Shown: positions 7,935 to 16,070 of the stretch, one piece after another
How the letters are laid out: each line of letters starts with the position of its first letter
How positions within the stretch are numbered: position 1 is the first letter of the stretch
Assembly: GCA_002050355.1 (NCBI GenBank)
Contig: MWYY01000031.1
Coordinates: forward strand, 1-41,509
Direction: 5' to 3'
DNA length: 41,509 nt
Source of the DNA: Acidobacteria bacterium 28-9
GTDB taxonomy: Bacteria > Acidobacteriota > Blastocatellia > Pyrinomonadales > Pyrinomonadaceae
Notes under the pieces: generated by a model
What the model was told of the DNA's origin: nothing
Database searches by the model: none
What the model saw: the letters and a program-made list of their open reading frames with translations, nothing else
Position numbers and translations under genes: made by a program

Positions 7935-9619
7935 TCTTTTGCATGCCTGCGCGCCGTATCCGTAATCTCTTTGCCGGTCAGCATTCTGGCAATTTCTTCG
8001 ACTTGCTCGCTTTCGTTTAATTCTCTGACGCTAATTTTCGTGCGATTTTTCACCGCTTCTTTTTCAACTAAAAAATGCTGGTCGGCAAGAGACGCGATTT
8101 GCGGTTGGTGCGTAACGCATAAAACCTGCTGCGTTTTCGCCAGTTCTTTGAGTTTCAAACCGACGGCTTCGGCGACGCGCCCGCCGATTCCCGTATCAAT
8201 TTCGTCGAAAACCATCGCCTTCTCAAATTCGGAAAGTTTCGCCGTAGTTTTCAAAATCAACATCAAACGCGATGCTTCGCCGCCGGATGCAACGCGCGCG
8301 ATCGGTTTGACGGATTCGCCGACGTTTGCCGAAAAATAAAACTCGATTCGGTCAAATCCTTTGGTAGTAAAAGACTTAATAGACGTTTCGTTTTGTAATT
8401 CGTTTTCGTCCAGCGCATCAATCCGCACCTCGAAACGCGCTTTTTCCAGCGCGACGGCTTTCAGGTTTGCTTCGATTTCTTTTTCAAATTTGCGCGCCGA
8501 TTTTTCGCGCTTGACGTGAAGTTCTGTTGCGATTTTCAAATATTCTTTAACCGCTTTTTCGAGTTCTTTCCGCAATTCTTCTTCGCGCAGTTCAGCAGTT
8601 TCGATATTTTTTAAGCGTTCTTCTGATTCTCTGAAATGCGTCAGCACAATTTCAATCGTGCCGCCGTATTTTCGCTTGAGGCGCGAGATTTCTGACAAGC
8701 GATTTTCGATTTCTTCCAGTCTTTCGGGAGAAAACTCCAGACGATTGCGAAAATCGCGCACGGAAATCGCTAAATCTTCTAAAACCGCTTGTGTCGTTTT
8801 CAGGCTTTCGGAATAATCAAGAAAACTCGATTCATATTCGGAAAGTTCCGTAATACGTTTGACGACTTTTTCCAATGTCGCAATCGTCGCTTCTTCGTTT
8901 TCGTAAAGCATCAGATAACTTTCGTCGCTCAAAGTCGAGAGCTTTTCGATGTTATTAAGGCGGCGTTTTTCTTCTTCGAGCGTTTCATCTTCGTCCGCTT
9001 TCAAATTCGCCTTGCCGATTTCGTCAACCTGAAACTGCAAAATATCGAGCAGTTGAAGTTTTTGCGCTTCATCTTCACGAAGGTTTTCTATTTCCTTTTG
9101 AATGCGCGCCAGTTCTCGGTATTTTTCCGCAACATCTTTTCGCAAAACGGCGGAGTTTGCGTATTCGTCGAGCATTTCCAAATGCGTCGCCGGATTAAAC
9201 AGCGTCGCCTGCTCGCCTTGCCCGTGAATATCAACCAGAAACGCACCGATTTTTTTTAAGAAATTCTGCGTAACCGATTGATTATTGACGAAAATCCGGT
9301 TGCGTCCGTTTGCCGAAAGTTCGCGGCGGACGATAATTTCCGTTTCTCTGGTATCTTCAGCTTCTATGCCGCTTTCATAAAAAAGCTGATGCAAATCGGC
9401 GTTTGAGCGAACGCTGAAAAGTCCTTCAATCTGTGCGTTTGCCGCGCCTTCTTTTATCAAATCTGACGACAGGCGTTCGCCCGTCAATGCGCCCAAACTG
9501 TCCACGATAATTGACTTTCCAGAACCCGTCTCGCCCGTCAGCAGATTTAGACCGGTCGAGAATTCAAGCTGGAGTTCGTCAATCAGCGCGATGTTTTTGA
9601 TTTTGAGCAAGCTGAGCAT
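7913..9619 (-). CDS. recN: DNA repair protein RecN
   Basis: This 568-residue SMC-like ATPase acts in double-strand break repair. Walker A GETGSGKS lies at residues 29-36. A long charged coiled coil fills the middle (about 155-380). The C-terminal half carries the ABC signature (VASGGEASRLMLILK) and Walker B with the D-loop (MVFDEIDTGIGGRVAEAVG), followed by the conserved CVTHQPQIAS switch. The frame is open 23 codons further upstream, but the start at 9619 gives the canonical N-terminus MLSLLKIKNIALIDELQLEF. A TATAAT box lies at 9630-9635 (minus strand), only 10 bp from this ATG, with no Shine-Dalgarno between them. Length is normal for RecN. Confidence 0.96.
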   Translation of the reverse strand: MLSLLKIKNIALIDELQLEFSTGLNLLTGETGSGKSIIVDSLGALTGERLSSDLIKEGAANAQIEGLFSVRSNADLHQLFYESGIEAEDTRETEIIVRRELSANGRNRIFVNNQSVTQNFLKKIGAFLVDIHGQGEQATLFNPATHLEMLDEYANSAVLRKDVAEKYRELARIQKEIENLREDEAQKLQLLDILQFQVDEIGKANLKADEDETLEEEKRRLNNIEKLSTLSDESYLMLYENEEATIATLEKVVKRITELSEYESSFLDYSESLKTTQAVLEDLAISVRDFRNRLEFSPERLEEIENRLSEISRLKRKYGGTIEIVLTHFRESEERLKNIETAELREEELRKELEKAVKEYLKIATELHVKREKSARKFEKEIEANLKAVALEKARFEVRIDALDENELQNETSIKSFTTKGFDRIEFYFSANVGESVKPIARVASGGEASRLMLILKTTAKLSEFEKAMVFDEIDTGIGGRVAEAVGLKLKELAKTQQVLCVTHQPQIASLADQHFLVEKEAVKNRTKISVRELNESEQVEEIARMLTGKEITDTARRHAKEMLDING

Positions 9620-9629
9620 ATTGAAATTG

Positions 9630-9635
9630 ATTATA
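9630..9635 (-). promoter_or_regulatory. Candidate -10 box of recN
   Basis: TATAAT on the minus strand ends 10 bp before the recN start, implying a very short or absent leader. No good -35 match and no LexA-type CTGT-N8-ACAG box was seen just upstream. Confidence 0.35.
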
Positions 9636-9670
9636 AGAAATTTTTCACATCGAGGCATACGCAAGCGGGC

Positions 9671-9804
9671 GAGAATATTTGACCGCAAATAAACGCGGAC
9701 AAATGCAGATAAAAATACGGATTAGGGAAAAACAAACTAACACCGTTTTATATCACTTGCCTTTATCGGATTTTATCTGCGTTTATCTGCGGTTAAATTT
9801 TCTC
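9671..9804. repeat. 28-bp imperfect inverted repeat (GCGTTTATCTGCGG family)
   Basis: The left arm 9671-9698 and right arm 9777-9804 are reverse complements at 24 of 28 positions. The core GCGTTTATCTGCGGT is read on the plus strand of the right arm, and a diverged relative occurs at 35918-35943. The element fills the gap between recN and the M14 peptidase and has no coding content. It resembles a REP or MITE-like dispersed repeat. Confidence 0.65.
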
Positions 9805-9826
9805 CGGTGTTTCTGCCGTGAAAAAT

Positions 9827-11143
9827 TCATTTCGTTTTCGGTAAAGCCCGCGCGCCTTTCTCCCATCTGCCTTGTCGAAAAATAGCGTCCGGCGGAAAAG
9901 TTTTTTCTAAATCTTTTGTCTTCCAGTCAATTTTGCGCGTTTTTTTGTAAAAGAGAAATTCGCCGCTAGTGCCGATTTTTAGAAGTCCGTTTTTCGGAAT
10001 TAAATAGAAATCGCTCGTATCGTATTCGTCCAAGCCCGTATAAATTCCTAAATCGCCGATGTCTTGAACAAAAGTCGGCGCAGTCTCGCTTGCGCGTCGT
10101 CGTTCGGCGTTTATTGCAACATCAGCAGTGAAAGGCTCGATTGATTCTGCGTAATTTAAAATTTTTGCGCGGCGAAAAATCGTGTTGTAAAGATTGCCCG
10201 TATCGTTAAACGGCAAAGCGTCGTAAAGATTCGGGTCAACTTTTTGCTCGCTTTTATCAACCAGAGATTTCAAGGCGGAAAGATATGCGACGAAATTCAG
10301 TTTGACCAGAAACATCTCGTCTCGGTTATGCAGCGCGCCGGTTTCGACGAGAATGACGGGCGTTCCCCAAGCCGAAATCATATCGCCGAACGCGCGCGGA
10401 TTGTATGAATCGTCGTAACGCCCGATGTTTCCTTTGATAAAGTTTTCGAGCGCGGAAACCATCACCGCGCAGAGGCGTCTTGAGCGCAGATGTCCGGCGT
10501 TCGATTTGCCGCTTGGGTCGCCGGAAACCGCAAGAAGTGAAATTGTCGCCTGTTTGTTGGTTTTACCGACGGTTGTCAGCGAGTTTTGATTATGCAGATT
10601 AAAACCGAGGTCGGGCTGCCACTGGTCACGCAGTTTTTTCAGTAAACTTCCTTCGGGCGTCTCCAATGCGCGCGCGTCGCGGTTGATGTCAATAAACTGC
10701 AAATTTCGACGCTGGTAAAGTTCTGCGCCGTCCGGGTTAAGCATCGGAACGGCGCGAATCGTTAAACTGTTTTCAAGTTCCCTAACCCACGTTTTATCAC
10801 GATTCTTCTGCAAAAACATCAGCATATCAACGAGTGCGGATGTCGCCGTCGGTTCGTCGCCGTGCATCTGAGACCACATAAATATCTTGACCGCGCCTCG
10901 TCCCCATTCGACCTGGTAAATCTCGCGGCTGGCGTTGCTGCGCCCGACTTCTTCAACTTTTAAACTGATTGATTTAAGTTCTTCGAGATATTTTTGCAAA
11001 TCGCGGTGTCGAACCTGCGACGGCAGAATGCGCGAAACGTGCTGTTTGTCCCACATTTCGGCAAATTGTCTGGCTGTTTGTGCGTTCGTTTGAATGCTCA
11101 TCGGCAAAAGTAAAAGTGCGAAGAGCGCGTGCGAAATTTTCAT
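9827..11143 (-). CDS. Secreted M14-family zinc carboxypeptidase
   Basis: This 438-residue protein has a signal peptide (about 1-21, ending TNAQ) and an M14 peptidase domain at about 45-300. Zinc ligands are His94 and Glu97 (QMHGDEPT) and His184 (GFNLHNQN). Substrate-binding residues are in MLNPDGAELYQRRN and INRDAR. The catalytic glutamate is Glu267 in ILVETGALH. It should cleave C-terminal residues from peptides or peptidoglycan-like substrates in the envelope; the specificity is unknown. The C-terminal ~130 residues (KSLVDKSEQKVDPNLYDALP onward) are outside the catalytic domain. The gene is divergent from the YncE/phosphoesterase gene. Confidence 0.92.
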   Translation of the reverse strand: MKISHALFALLLLPMSIQTNAQTARQFAEMWDKQHVSRILPSQVRHRDLQKYLEELKSISLKVEEVGRSNASREIYQVEWGRGAVKIFMWSQMHGDEPTATSALVDMLMFLQKNRDKTWVRELENSLTIRAVPMLNPDGAELYQRRNLQFIDINRDARALETPEGSLLKKLRDQWQPDLGFNLHNQNSLTTVGKTNKQATISLLAVSGDPSGKSNAGHLRSRRLCAVMVSALENFIKGNIGRYDDSYNPRAFGDMISAWGTPVILVETGALHNRDEMFLVKLNFVAYLSALKSLVDKSEQKVDPNLYDALPFNDTGNLYNTIFRRAKILNYAESIEPFTADVAINAERRRASETAPTFVQDIGDLGIYTGLDEYDTSDFYLIPKNGLLKIGTSGEFLFYKKTRKIDWKTKDLEKTFPPDAIFRQGRWEKGARALPKTK

Positions 11144-11268
11144 AGCAGTAAGTTAAGTGATTTTAATAAGAAATTCTTTGAACTGCAAATTAATTTCCGC
11201 CACGAAAAGCGATAAATATCCGGTTTGTATCAGATTATTTGCAAGTCTTTTTACTTTTTGTAAAAAGT

Positions 11269-11297
11269 TTGCTTCGATTTAACCTGAAAGTTATAAA
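11269..11297 (+). promoter_or_regulatory. Candidate promoter of the YncE/phosphoesterase gene
   Basis: TTGCTT (11269-11274) and TATAAA (11292-11297) are separated by 17 bp and lie 55 bp before the ATG at 11353. The -10 matches 5 of 6 consensus bases, the -35 only about half. Confidence 0.35.
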
Positions 11298-11352
11298 ATA
11301 ATTTGTTACAACTTATATTCCAATCGAAAACTAAACGGTCGGGAGACTCGAA

Positions 11353-14300
11353 ATGTCGTTTAATCAAATTCTTGCCACGCGCCTGCGCCGCATATCGTTT
11401 GTTTTAGGCTCGGTTTCAGTAATCGTTTTGTCGCTATTATTGATCAATAAGTCGTTTTATTCGTTGGCAGACGACGAAAAAATTACGAATCAACCGGCTT
11501 CCGAAGGTCGCGTCATAACACCGGCGGGAAAATTGATAATGGATGCGACGACGAACCAAATTGCAGTGGGCGCGCTGACGATGGATTTTGTAAGAAGTCC
11601 CGACAATTACGGCGCGGACGGCAAAGGTCGTTATTTACTGGCGGTCAACAGTGGTTTCGGCGTTCAGTTTGATGCAAAATCGAATCGCGCCGAGCAGTCA
11701 ATTGCAGTTATTGATTTGAATGCCAAACCCGAACCGCAAGTCGTCCAAAACGTTTATTTCCCGACTCCCCAGAGCGTCAACGTCGGCGTACGATTTCATC
11801 CCGCGCCTGATTCGGACGGAAATTTTCGCCTGTTTGTCTCCGGCGGATTTGAAAACAAAATCTGGCTTTTCAAATTTGCGCCTAATGAAGCAAAGCCGAT
11901 TTTTCCGGCTTCCGACGGCAAAGATGCAAAAGGGGAAGTAACAAGAATTACTGCGCCGTTTATTGATGTCAGCGCGCTTGCGACAAACGCGCCGTCGCCG
12001 AATTACAACAACAACACAGCCGCGATTTATCCGACCGGAATTGCTTTGGGTCCCGACGGTGAAACGCTTTTTACGGCGAACAATTTGGGCGACACACTCG
12101 GAATTATAAGTGATTTGCGGGACGCGCGGCGGATTTCCCTTATTTCGCTGCAACGCCCCGATTCAAAGCAGTTTGTTTATCCCTACGATGTCGAAATTTT
12201 ACCTGCCAAAGACGGCAAAAACGCGGCGAAAGCCTACGTTTCATTATGGGGCGACGGTTCAATCGCCGTGGTTAATTTAGCAAGCCGGAATCAGGTTTCG
12301 CATGTCGCGGTTGACCGCCATCCGACGGCAATGATTTTAAACCGTGCAAAAACCCGCCTGTTTGTCGTCAATTCCAACGCCGACAGCGTTTCCGTAGTTG
12401 ATACTTCGAGCGACAAACTTATCGAGCGCATCAACTTAAAACTTTCTGAAACCGCGTTAATCGGCGCAAGCCCCGAAGGATTGGCTTTAAGCGAAGATGA
12501 AAAAACGCTTTTTGTTGCCAACGCGCACGCCAACGCCGTTGCAATGATTGCGCTTGACAACGTTACAAAACCTAAATCAAAACTACTCGGATTTATTCCG
12601 ACCGGACAATATGCTTCTGCCGTCGCTGTTATCGGCGAGAAACTTTTCGTTGCCAACGGCAAAGGCACGGGCGTTGAAAATTCTTCGATGATTGTCAATA
12701 ATTCAGGTCGCGTTCCGAATGCGCCGAATGAAGCGTTTCCGGCTAGAGCAAATTCTCAGGGCGGACAATATTCAGTTTCTATTGTTGTCGGAAATATCAG
12801 CCTCGTGTCCCTTCCGAGAGAAAGAGAACTTTTTAATTACACGCGGCAGGTGATGAAAAATAACGCTTTGCTCGGCGAGCGCAAAACCGCGCTTTTCAAA
12901 GGCAAATCGCCAATCAGGCATGTTATTTACATTATCAAGGAAAATCGGACTTACGACCAGGTTTTCGGTGATTTGGAAAAAGCGGGCGATGGCACAAAAG
13001 CTGACGGCGACGCGAAACTTGCCATCTTCGGTGCCGGTGAAATTGCCAAATCGCCGAGCGGAAAGGCGCAAACTATCACGCCCAATCAACGCGCTCTTGC
13101 CCTTCGTTTCGGATTATTAGACAGATTTTTCGTTAATGCCGAGGCATCGCCCGACGGTCATAACTGGTCAACCGCCGCCTTTTCAAACGATTATGTTGAC
13201 AAAGCGTTTCGCTGGAATTATTCGGGACGCGGGCGCACTTATGATTTTGAAGGCTTTAATCGTCTGCCGTCGTTTGAACCGCCCGCTAATCAGCCGCCCG
13301 TTAGTTTACCGCCGGTTTTCGATTTACCCGCGACGGAAACGGATGTCGCAAATTATATGAAACGCTATGTTCCCTATTTGAACGGCGCGCGCGACATCGG
13401 CGAACCGGAAACACTTTATCTGTGGGACGCGGCAAAAAAGGCGGGCTTAACTTATCGTAATTACGGCGAATATGTGGCGACCATATCCGAAAATGATTTG
13501 AAAGAAGTCAATACACGCAAGCCTAAAAAATATCCTGACATATCACCGACCAAAACCGCGTTTGCGACCAAAAAATCGCTCGAAGGAAACTATAACGCGA
13601 GTTTTCGCAACTACGATATGCTGACTCCAGATATTTATACGGTTGACTCTTATCGCGCCGCTAAAGAATCAAACGGGACGATTGACCCGACGATTATGCC
13701 GGAAAATGCGAATCAGACTTTTCGCGGCTCGTCGCGTTTCGGCGAATGGCAAAAAGAATTTCGTGGTTTTGTCGAAGATTTGAATGCCGGACGAGGCGAC
13801 CGCTTGCCGAATTTATCAATCATTCGTTTTTCCAACGACCATACGGCAGGCTTGCAGCAAGGCATTCCCACACCGCAATTTTATGTTGCCGAAAATGATT
13901 ACGCCGTCGGCAAATTGGTTGAAGAAGTTTCAACTAGTCCGTATTGGAAAGACACGGCGATTTTTATCGTCGAAGATGATGCGCAAGCCGGTCCCGACCA
14001 CGTTGACGCGCACCGCTCTCCGGCTTTTGTCATAAGCGCGTATAACAGAAAGGGCGTGCTGGTTCACAATTTTCACAACACTGTCAGCCTGATTAGGACA
14101 ATCGAAATCCTGCTCGGAATCAAGCCGATGAATTTGCTTGATGCGACGGCAACGCCGATTGACATTTTCCAAAATGAGCCGGATTTAAGTGCTTTCAAAG
14201 CGGTTTTGCCGGAAGTTGCGCTCGACAATTTATTTCCGCCCGTTAAAACTTCCGCTGCGATGCGCTCGTTTATGCGCTTGACCGCCGAGCAGGATTTAAC

Positions 14301-14466
14301 TCATCAGGATATGGCAAACCCGCAGGAGCTTAATCAAATTATCTGGTTTTCTGTGCGCGGCGAATCTGAAGCCATGCCGACCGCGGCACGGCTTCCCGCT
14401 TTTGATTTGATGACAAGCGGTATTTTAGCTGATAAAGACGAGGAAAATGATGATGCAGACGAATAA
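11353..14466 (+). CDS. Bifunctional YncE-like beta-propeller / phosphoesterase protein
   Basis: This 1037-residue exported protein begins with an N-terminal hydrophobic segment (about 17-37). A seven-bladed YVTN/YncE propeller (about 75-470) follows, with repeats such as GIALGPDGETLFTANN, LFVVNSNADSVSVVDTSSDK and GLALSEDEKTLFVANAHANAV. The C-terminal half is a PF04185-type phosphoesterase (phospholipase C/acid phosphatase superfamily). It shows KENRTYDQVF (Glu530, Asn531, Thr533), SPDGHNWSTAAFSNDY, and the metal-site segment VEDDAQAGPDHVDAHR with Asp875, Asp876, Asp882, His883 and His887. GGGAGA at 11341-11346 is the ribosome-binding site. This fusion is a known architecture in several phyla; the natural phosphoester substrate is unknown. 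PPK2 is convergent 18 bp downstream. Confidence 0.93.
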   Translation: MSFNQILATRLRRISFVLGSVSVIVLSLLLINKSFYSLADDEKITNQPASEGRVITPAGKLIMDATTNQIAVGALTMDFVRSPDNYGADGKGRYLLAVNSGFGVQFDAKSNRAEQSIAVIDLNAKPEPQVVQNVYFPTPQSVNVGVRFHPAPDSDGNFRLFVSGGFENKIWLFKFAPNEAKPIFPASDGKDAKGEVTRITAPFIDVSALATNAPSPNYNNNTAAIYPTGIALGPDGETLFTANNLGDTLGIISDLRDARRISLISLQRPDSKQFVYPYDVEILPAKDGKNAAKAYVSLWGDGSIAVVNLASRNQVSHVAVDRHPTAMILNRAKTRLFVVNSNADSVSVVDTSSDKLIERINLKLSETALIGASPEGLALSEDEKTLFVANAHANAVAMIALDNVTKPKSKLLGFIPTGQYASAVAVIGEKLFVANGKGTGVENSSMIVNNSGRVPNAPNEAFPARANSQGGQYSVSIVVGNISLVSLPRERELFNYTRQVMKNNALLGERKTALFKGKSPIRHVIYIIKENRTYDQVFGDLEKAGDGTKADGDAKLAIFGAGEIAKSPSGKAQTITPNQRALALRFGLLDRFFVNAEASPDGHNWSTAAFSNDYVDKAFRWNYSGRGRTYDFEGFNRLPSFEPPANQPPVSLPPVFDLPATETDVANYMKRYVPYLNGARDIGEPETLYLWDAAKKAGLTYRNYGEYVATISENDLKEVNTRKPKKYPDISPTKTAFATKKSLEGNYNASFRNYDMLTPDIYTVDSYRAAKESNGTIDPTIMPENANQTFRGSSRFGEWQKEFRGFVEDLNAGRGDRLPNLSIIRFSNDHTAGLQQGIPTPQFYVAENDYAVGKLVEEVSTSPYWKDTAIFIVEDDAQAGPDHVDAHRSPAFVISAYNRKGVLVHNFHNTVSLIRTIEILLGIKPMNLLDATATPIDIFQNEPDLSAFKAVLPEVALDNLFPPVKTSAAMRSFMRLTAEQDLTHQDMANPQELNQIIWFSVRGESEAMPTAARLPAFDLMTSGILADKDEENDDADE

Positions 14467-14484
14467 GTTACTAAATCTTAAATA

Positions 14485-15366
14485 CTATTTATTTCTCGAA
14501 ACACTTTCCTTATGAAGCGCCGCCTGCGCTTTTGCCATTTCTTTTTTCTGTTTATCGCTCTGTTTGGGATATTTTGAGTGTAATGATTTGAGTTTTTCCA
14601 AAACAACAGAGGCAATCACGGCGCGTGCAAACCAGCGGTGATTGTCGGGGATTATGTACCAGGGCGCAATTTTCGTACTTGTCTGATTGAACGCTTCTTC
14701 ATAAACCTTCATATATTCGTCCCAATGTTTGCGGTCTTCGAGGTCTTCGAGCGCGAATTTCCATTTCTTTTCCGGTCGCATCATTCGTTCGAGCAGTTTT
14801 TCGCGCTGTTCTTCTTTTGAAAGGTTGAGAAAAAATTTGAGCGTGTGAATGCCGTTATCGAGCAGGTATTCCTCGAAATTATTGATGTGCCGGAAGCGTT
14901 TTTTCCAGATGTCTTTTCCCGCCGCGCTTTCGGGAAGATTTTCCCGCGCGAGCTTTTCAGGGTGAATTCGCTCGACAATCACATGCTCGTAATAAGAACG
15001 ATTGAAGATGCCGATTTGACCGCGCGCCGGAACCGACTGCGCCCCACGCCATAGATAATCGTGCTTGACTTCTTTCTCGCTCGGGGCTTTGAACATTTTC
15101 ATCTCACAGCCTTGCGGGTCGAGATTCGACATTACGTTCTTGATAGTGGCGTCTTTGCCCGCGCCGTCCATCGCCTGAAAAATGACGAGCAGACCGTTCG
15201 TTTCGTGCGCCATTAGAATATCCTGATACTTCGCTATATCGGCAGCGTCCTTTTCCATACTCGCCCGTGCTTGCTGTTCATCATCGAAATCCGCCGTGAA
15301 ATTCGGATCAAAATCCGCAAGCCGTGCCTTTTTGTCGGGTTTGTAGATAAATTGTTTGTGATTCAC
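14485..15366 (-). CDS. Polyphosphate kinase 2 family nucleotide phosphotransferase
   Basis: This 293-residue protein transfers phosphate between polyphosphate and nucleotides. Walker A is MDGAGKDATIK (about 66-76). The lid and substrate motifs NPQG-like DPQGCEMKMFKAPS, HDYLWRG, GIFNRSYYEHV and KWKFALEDLEDRKHWDEYM are all present. The HDYLWR and FKAPS wording resembles class III (AMP/ADP-phosphorylating) PPK2 more than class I, but the class is not certain. GGAGG lies 13 nt before the ATG at 15366, a rather long spacer. An intervening ATGACGAAGTGA mini-frame overlaps the start (TGAATG). The protein is probably cytoplasmic. Confidence 0.92.
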   Translation of the reverse strand: MNHKQFIYKPDKKARLADFDPNFTADFDDEQQARASMEKDAADIAKYQDILMAHETNGLLVIFQAMDGAGKDATIKNVMSNLDPQGCEMKMFKAPSEKEVKHDYLWRGAQSVPARGQIGIFNRSYYEHVIVERIHPEKLARENLPESAAGKDIWKKRFRHINNFEEYLLDNGIHTLKFFLNLSKEEQREKLLERMMRPEKKWKFALEDLEDRKHWDEYMKVYEEAFNQTSTKIAPWYIIPDNHRWFARAVIASVVLEKLKSLHSKYPKQSDKQKKEMAKAQAALHKESVSRNK

Positions 15367-16070
15367 TTCGTCATTCCTCCGCGCGTTTGAACTATTATGC
15401 GCGCGTTACTGAATTTGTAACAGATTTATTTTTTCCTGGAAAGACAATTTACTCAAATTCGTGAATGATGTCTGACAAATTTTTTGCTTTGCCAGTATCG
15501 CCAACGCCACTTGAGATTGAGCGGATTCGGAGTTCGGTGAGCGCCGAGCAGGACGCTAAACCGCAATTTTGAATAATAAAAAGAAAACAAAATTATTTTC
15601 ATAAAATTTATCGCTTCGGCTGTTTGCCGTTTTATCGAATACGGAAAATTTGCAGGTTTTAAAATGATTTATAAAACTCGCGTGCTGTTTTTAAGCTAAT
15701 AAGAATACCGGAAATTTACAGAGTTGTAACAACTTCTAAATAATTTTTATTCGCGCTTCAACAAACAAATCACGTATTTCCGCACTCGAATCATTTTTGT
15801 TTAACCGATAAGCAATCTCAACCGGACGGAATAATTAACATCTTGTTAATACGGTTTTAATACCGCCGTAATAACTCACCCTTATTCTGCTTTCTTTACT
15901 ATCCAAATTAAAACGTAAAAATTTTCGTCAACACGCGTCTTTTGGATTTAACGCTTGCCAAAAGCCGCGTCCGATTTTTTCGTATCGAGCGACGAAAAAT
16001 GTATCTTGAAACGATTTTTATTCAAACCGACGAAACAAAATTATCAATTCTTCGAGGAGAAATTTATTTA
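15367..16070. other. Long regulatory gap between PPK2 and the TonB receptor
   Basis: About 700 bp has no convincing gene apart from the open but unsupported extension of the receptor frame from 15942. It contains two clear palindromes, AGTTG-TAA-CAACT at 15722-15734 and ATTAACA-TCT-TGTTAAT at 15834-15850. The latter is followed by CGGT-N6-ACCG at about 15852-15865. These are candidate operators. The segment should hold the divergent promoters of both flanking genes, but I cannot place a strong -35/-10 pair. Confidence 0.5.
15834..15850. promoter_or_regulatory. Candidate operator palindrome upstream of the TonB receptor
   Basis: ATTAACA and TGTTAAT are perfect reverse complements with a 3-bp spacer (TCT), 220 bp upstream of the chosen receptor start. 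This is the size and symmetry expected for a dimeric regulator; the regulator is unknown. Confidence 0.4.
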
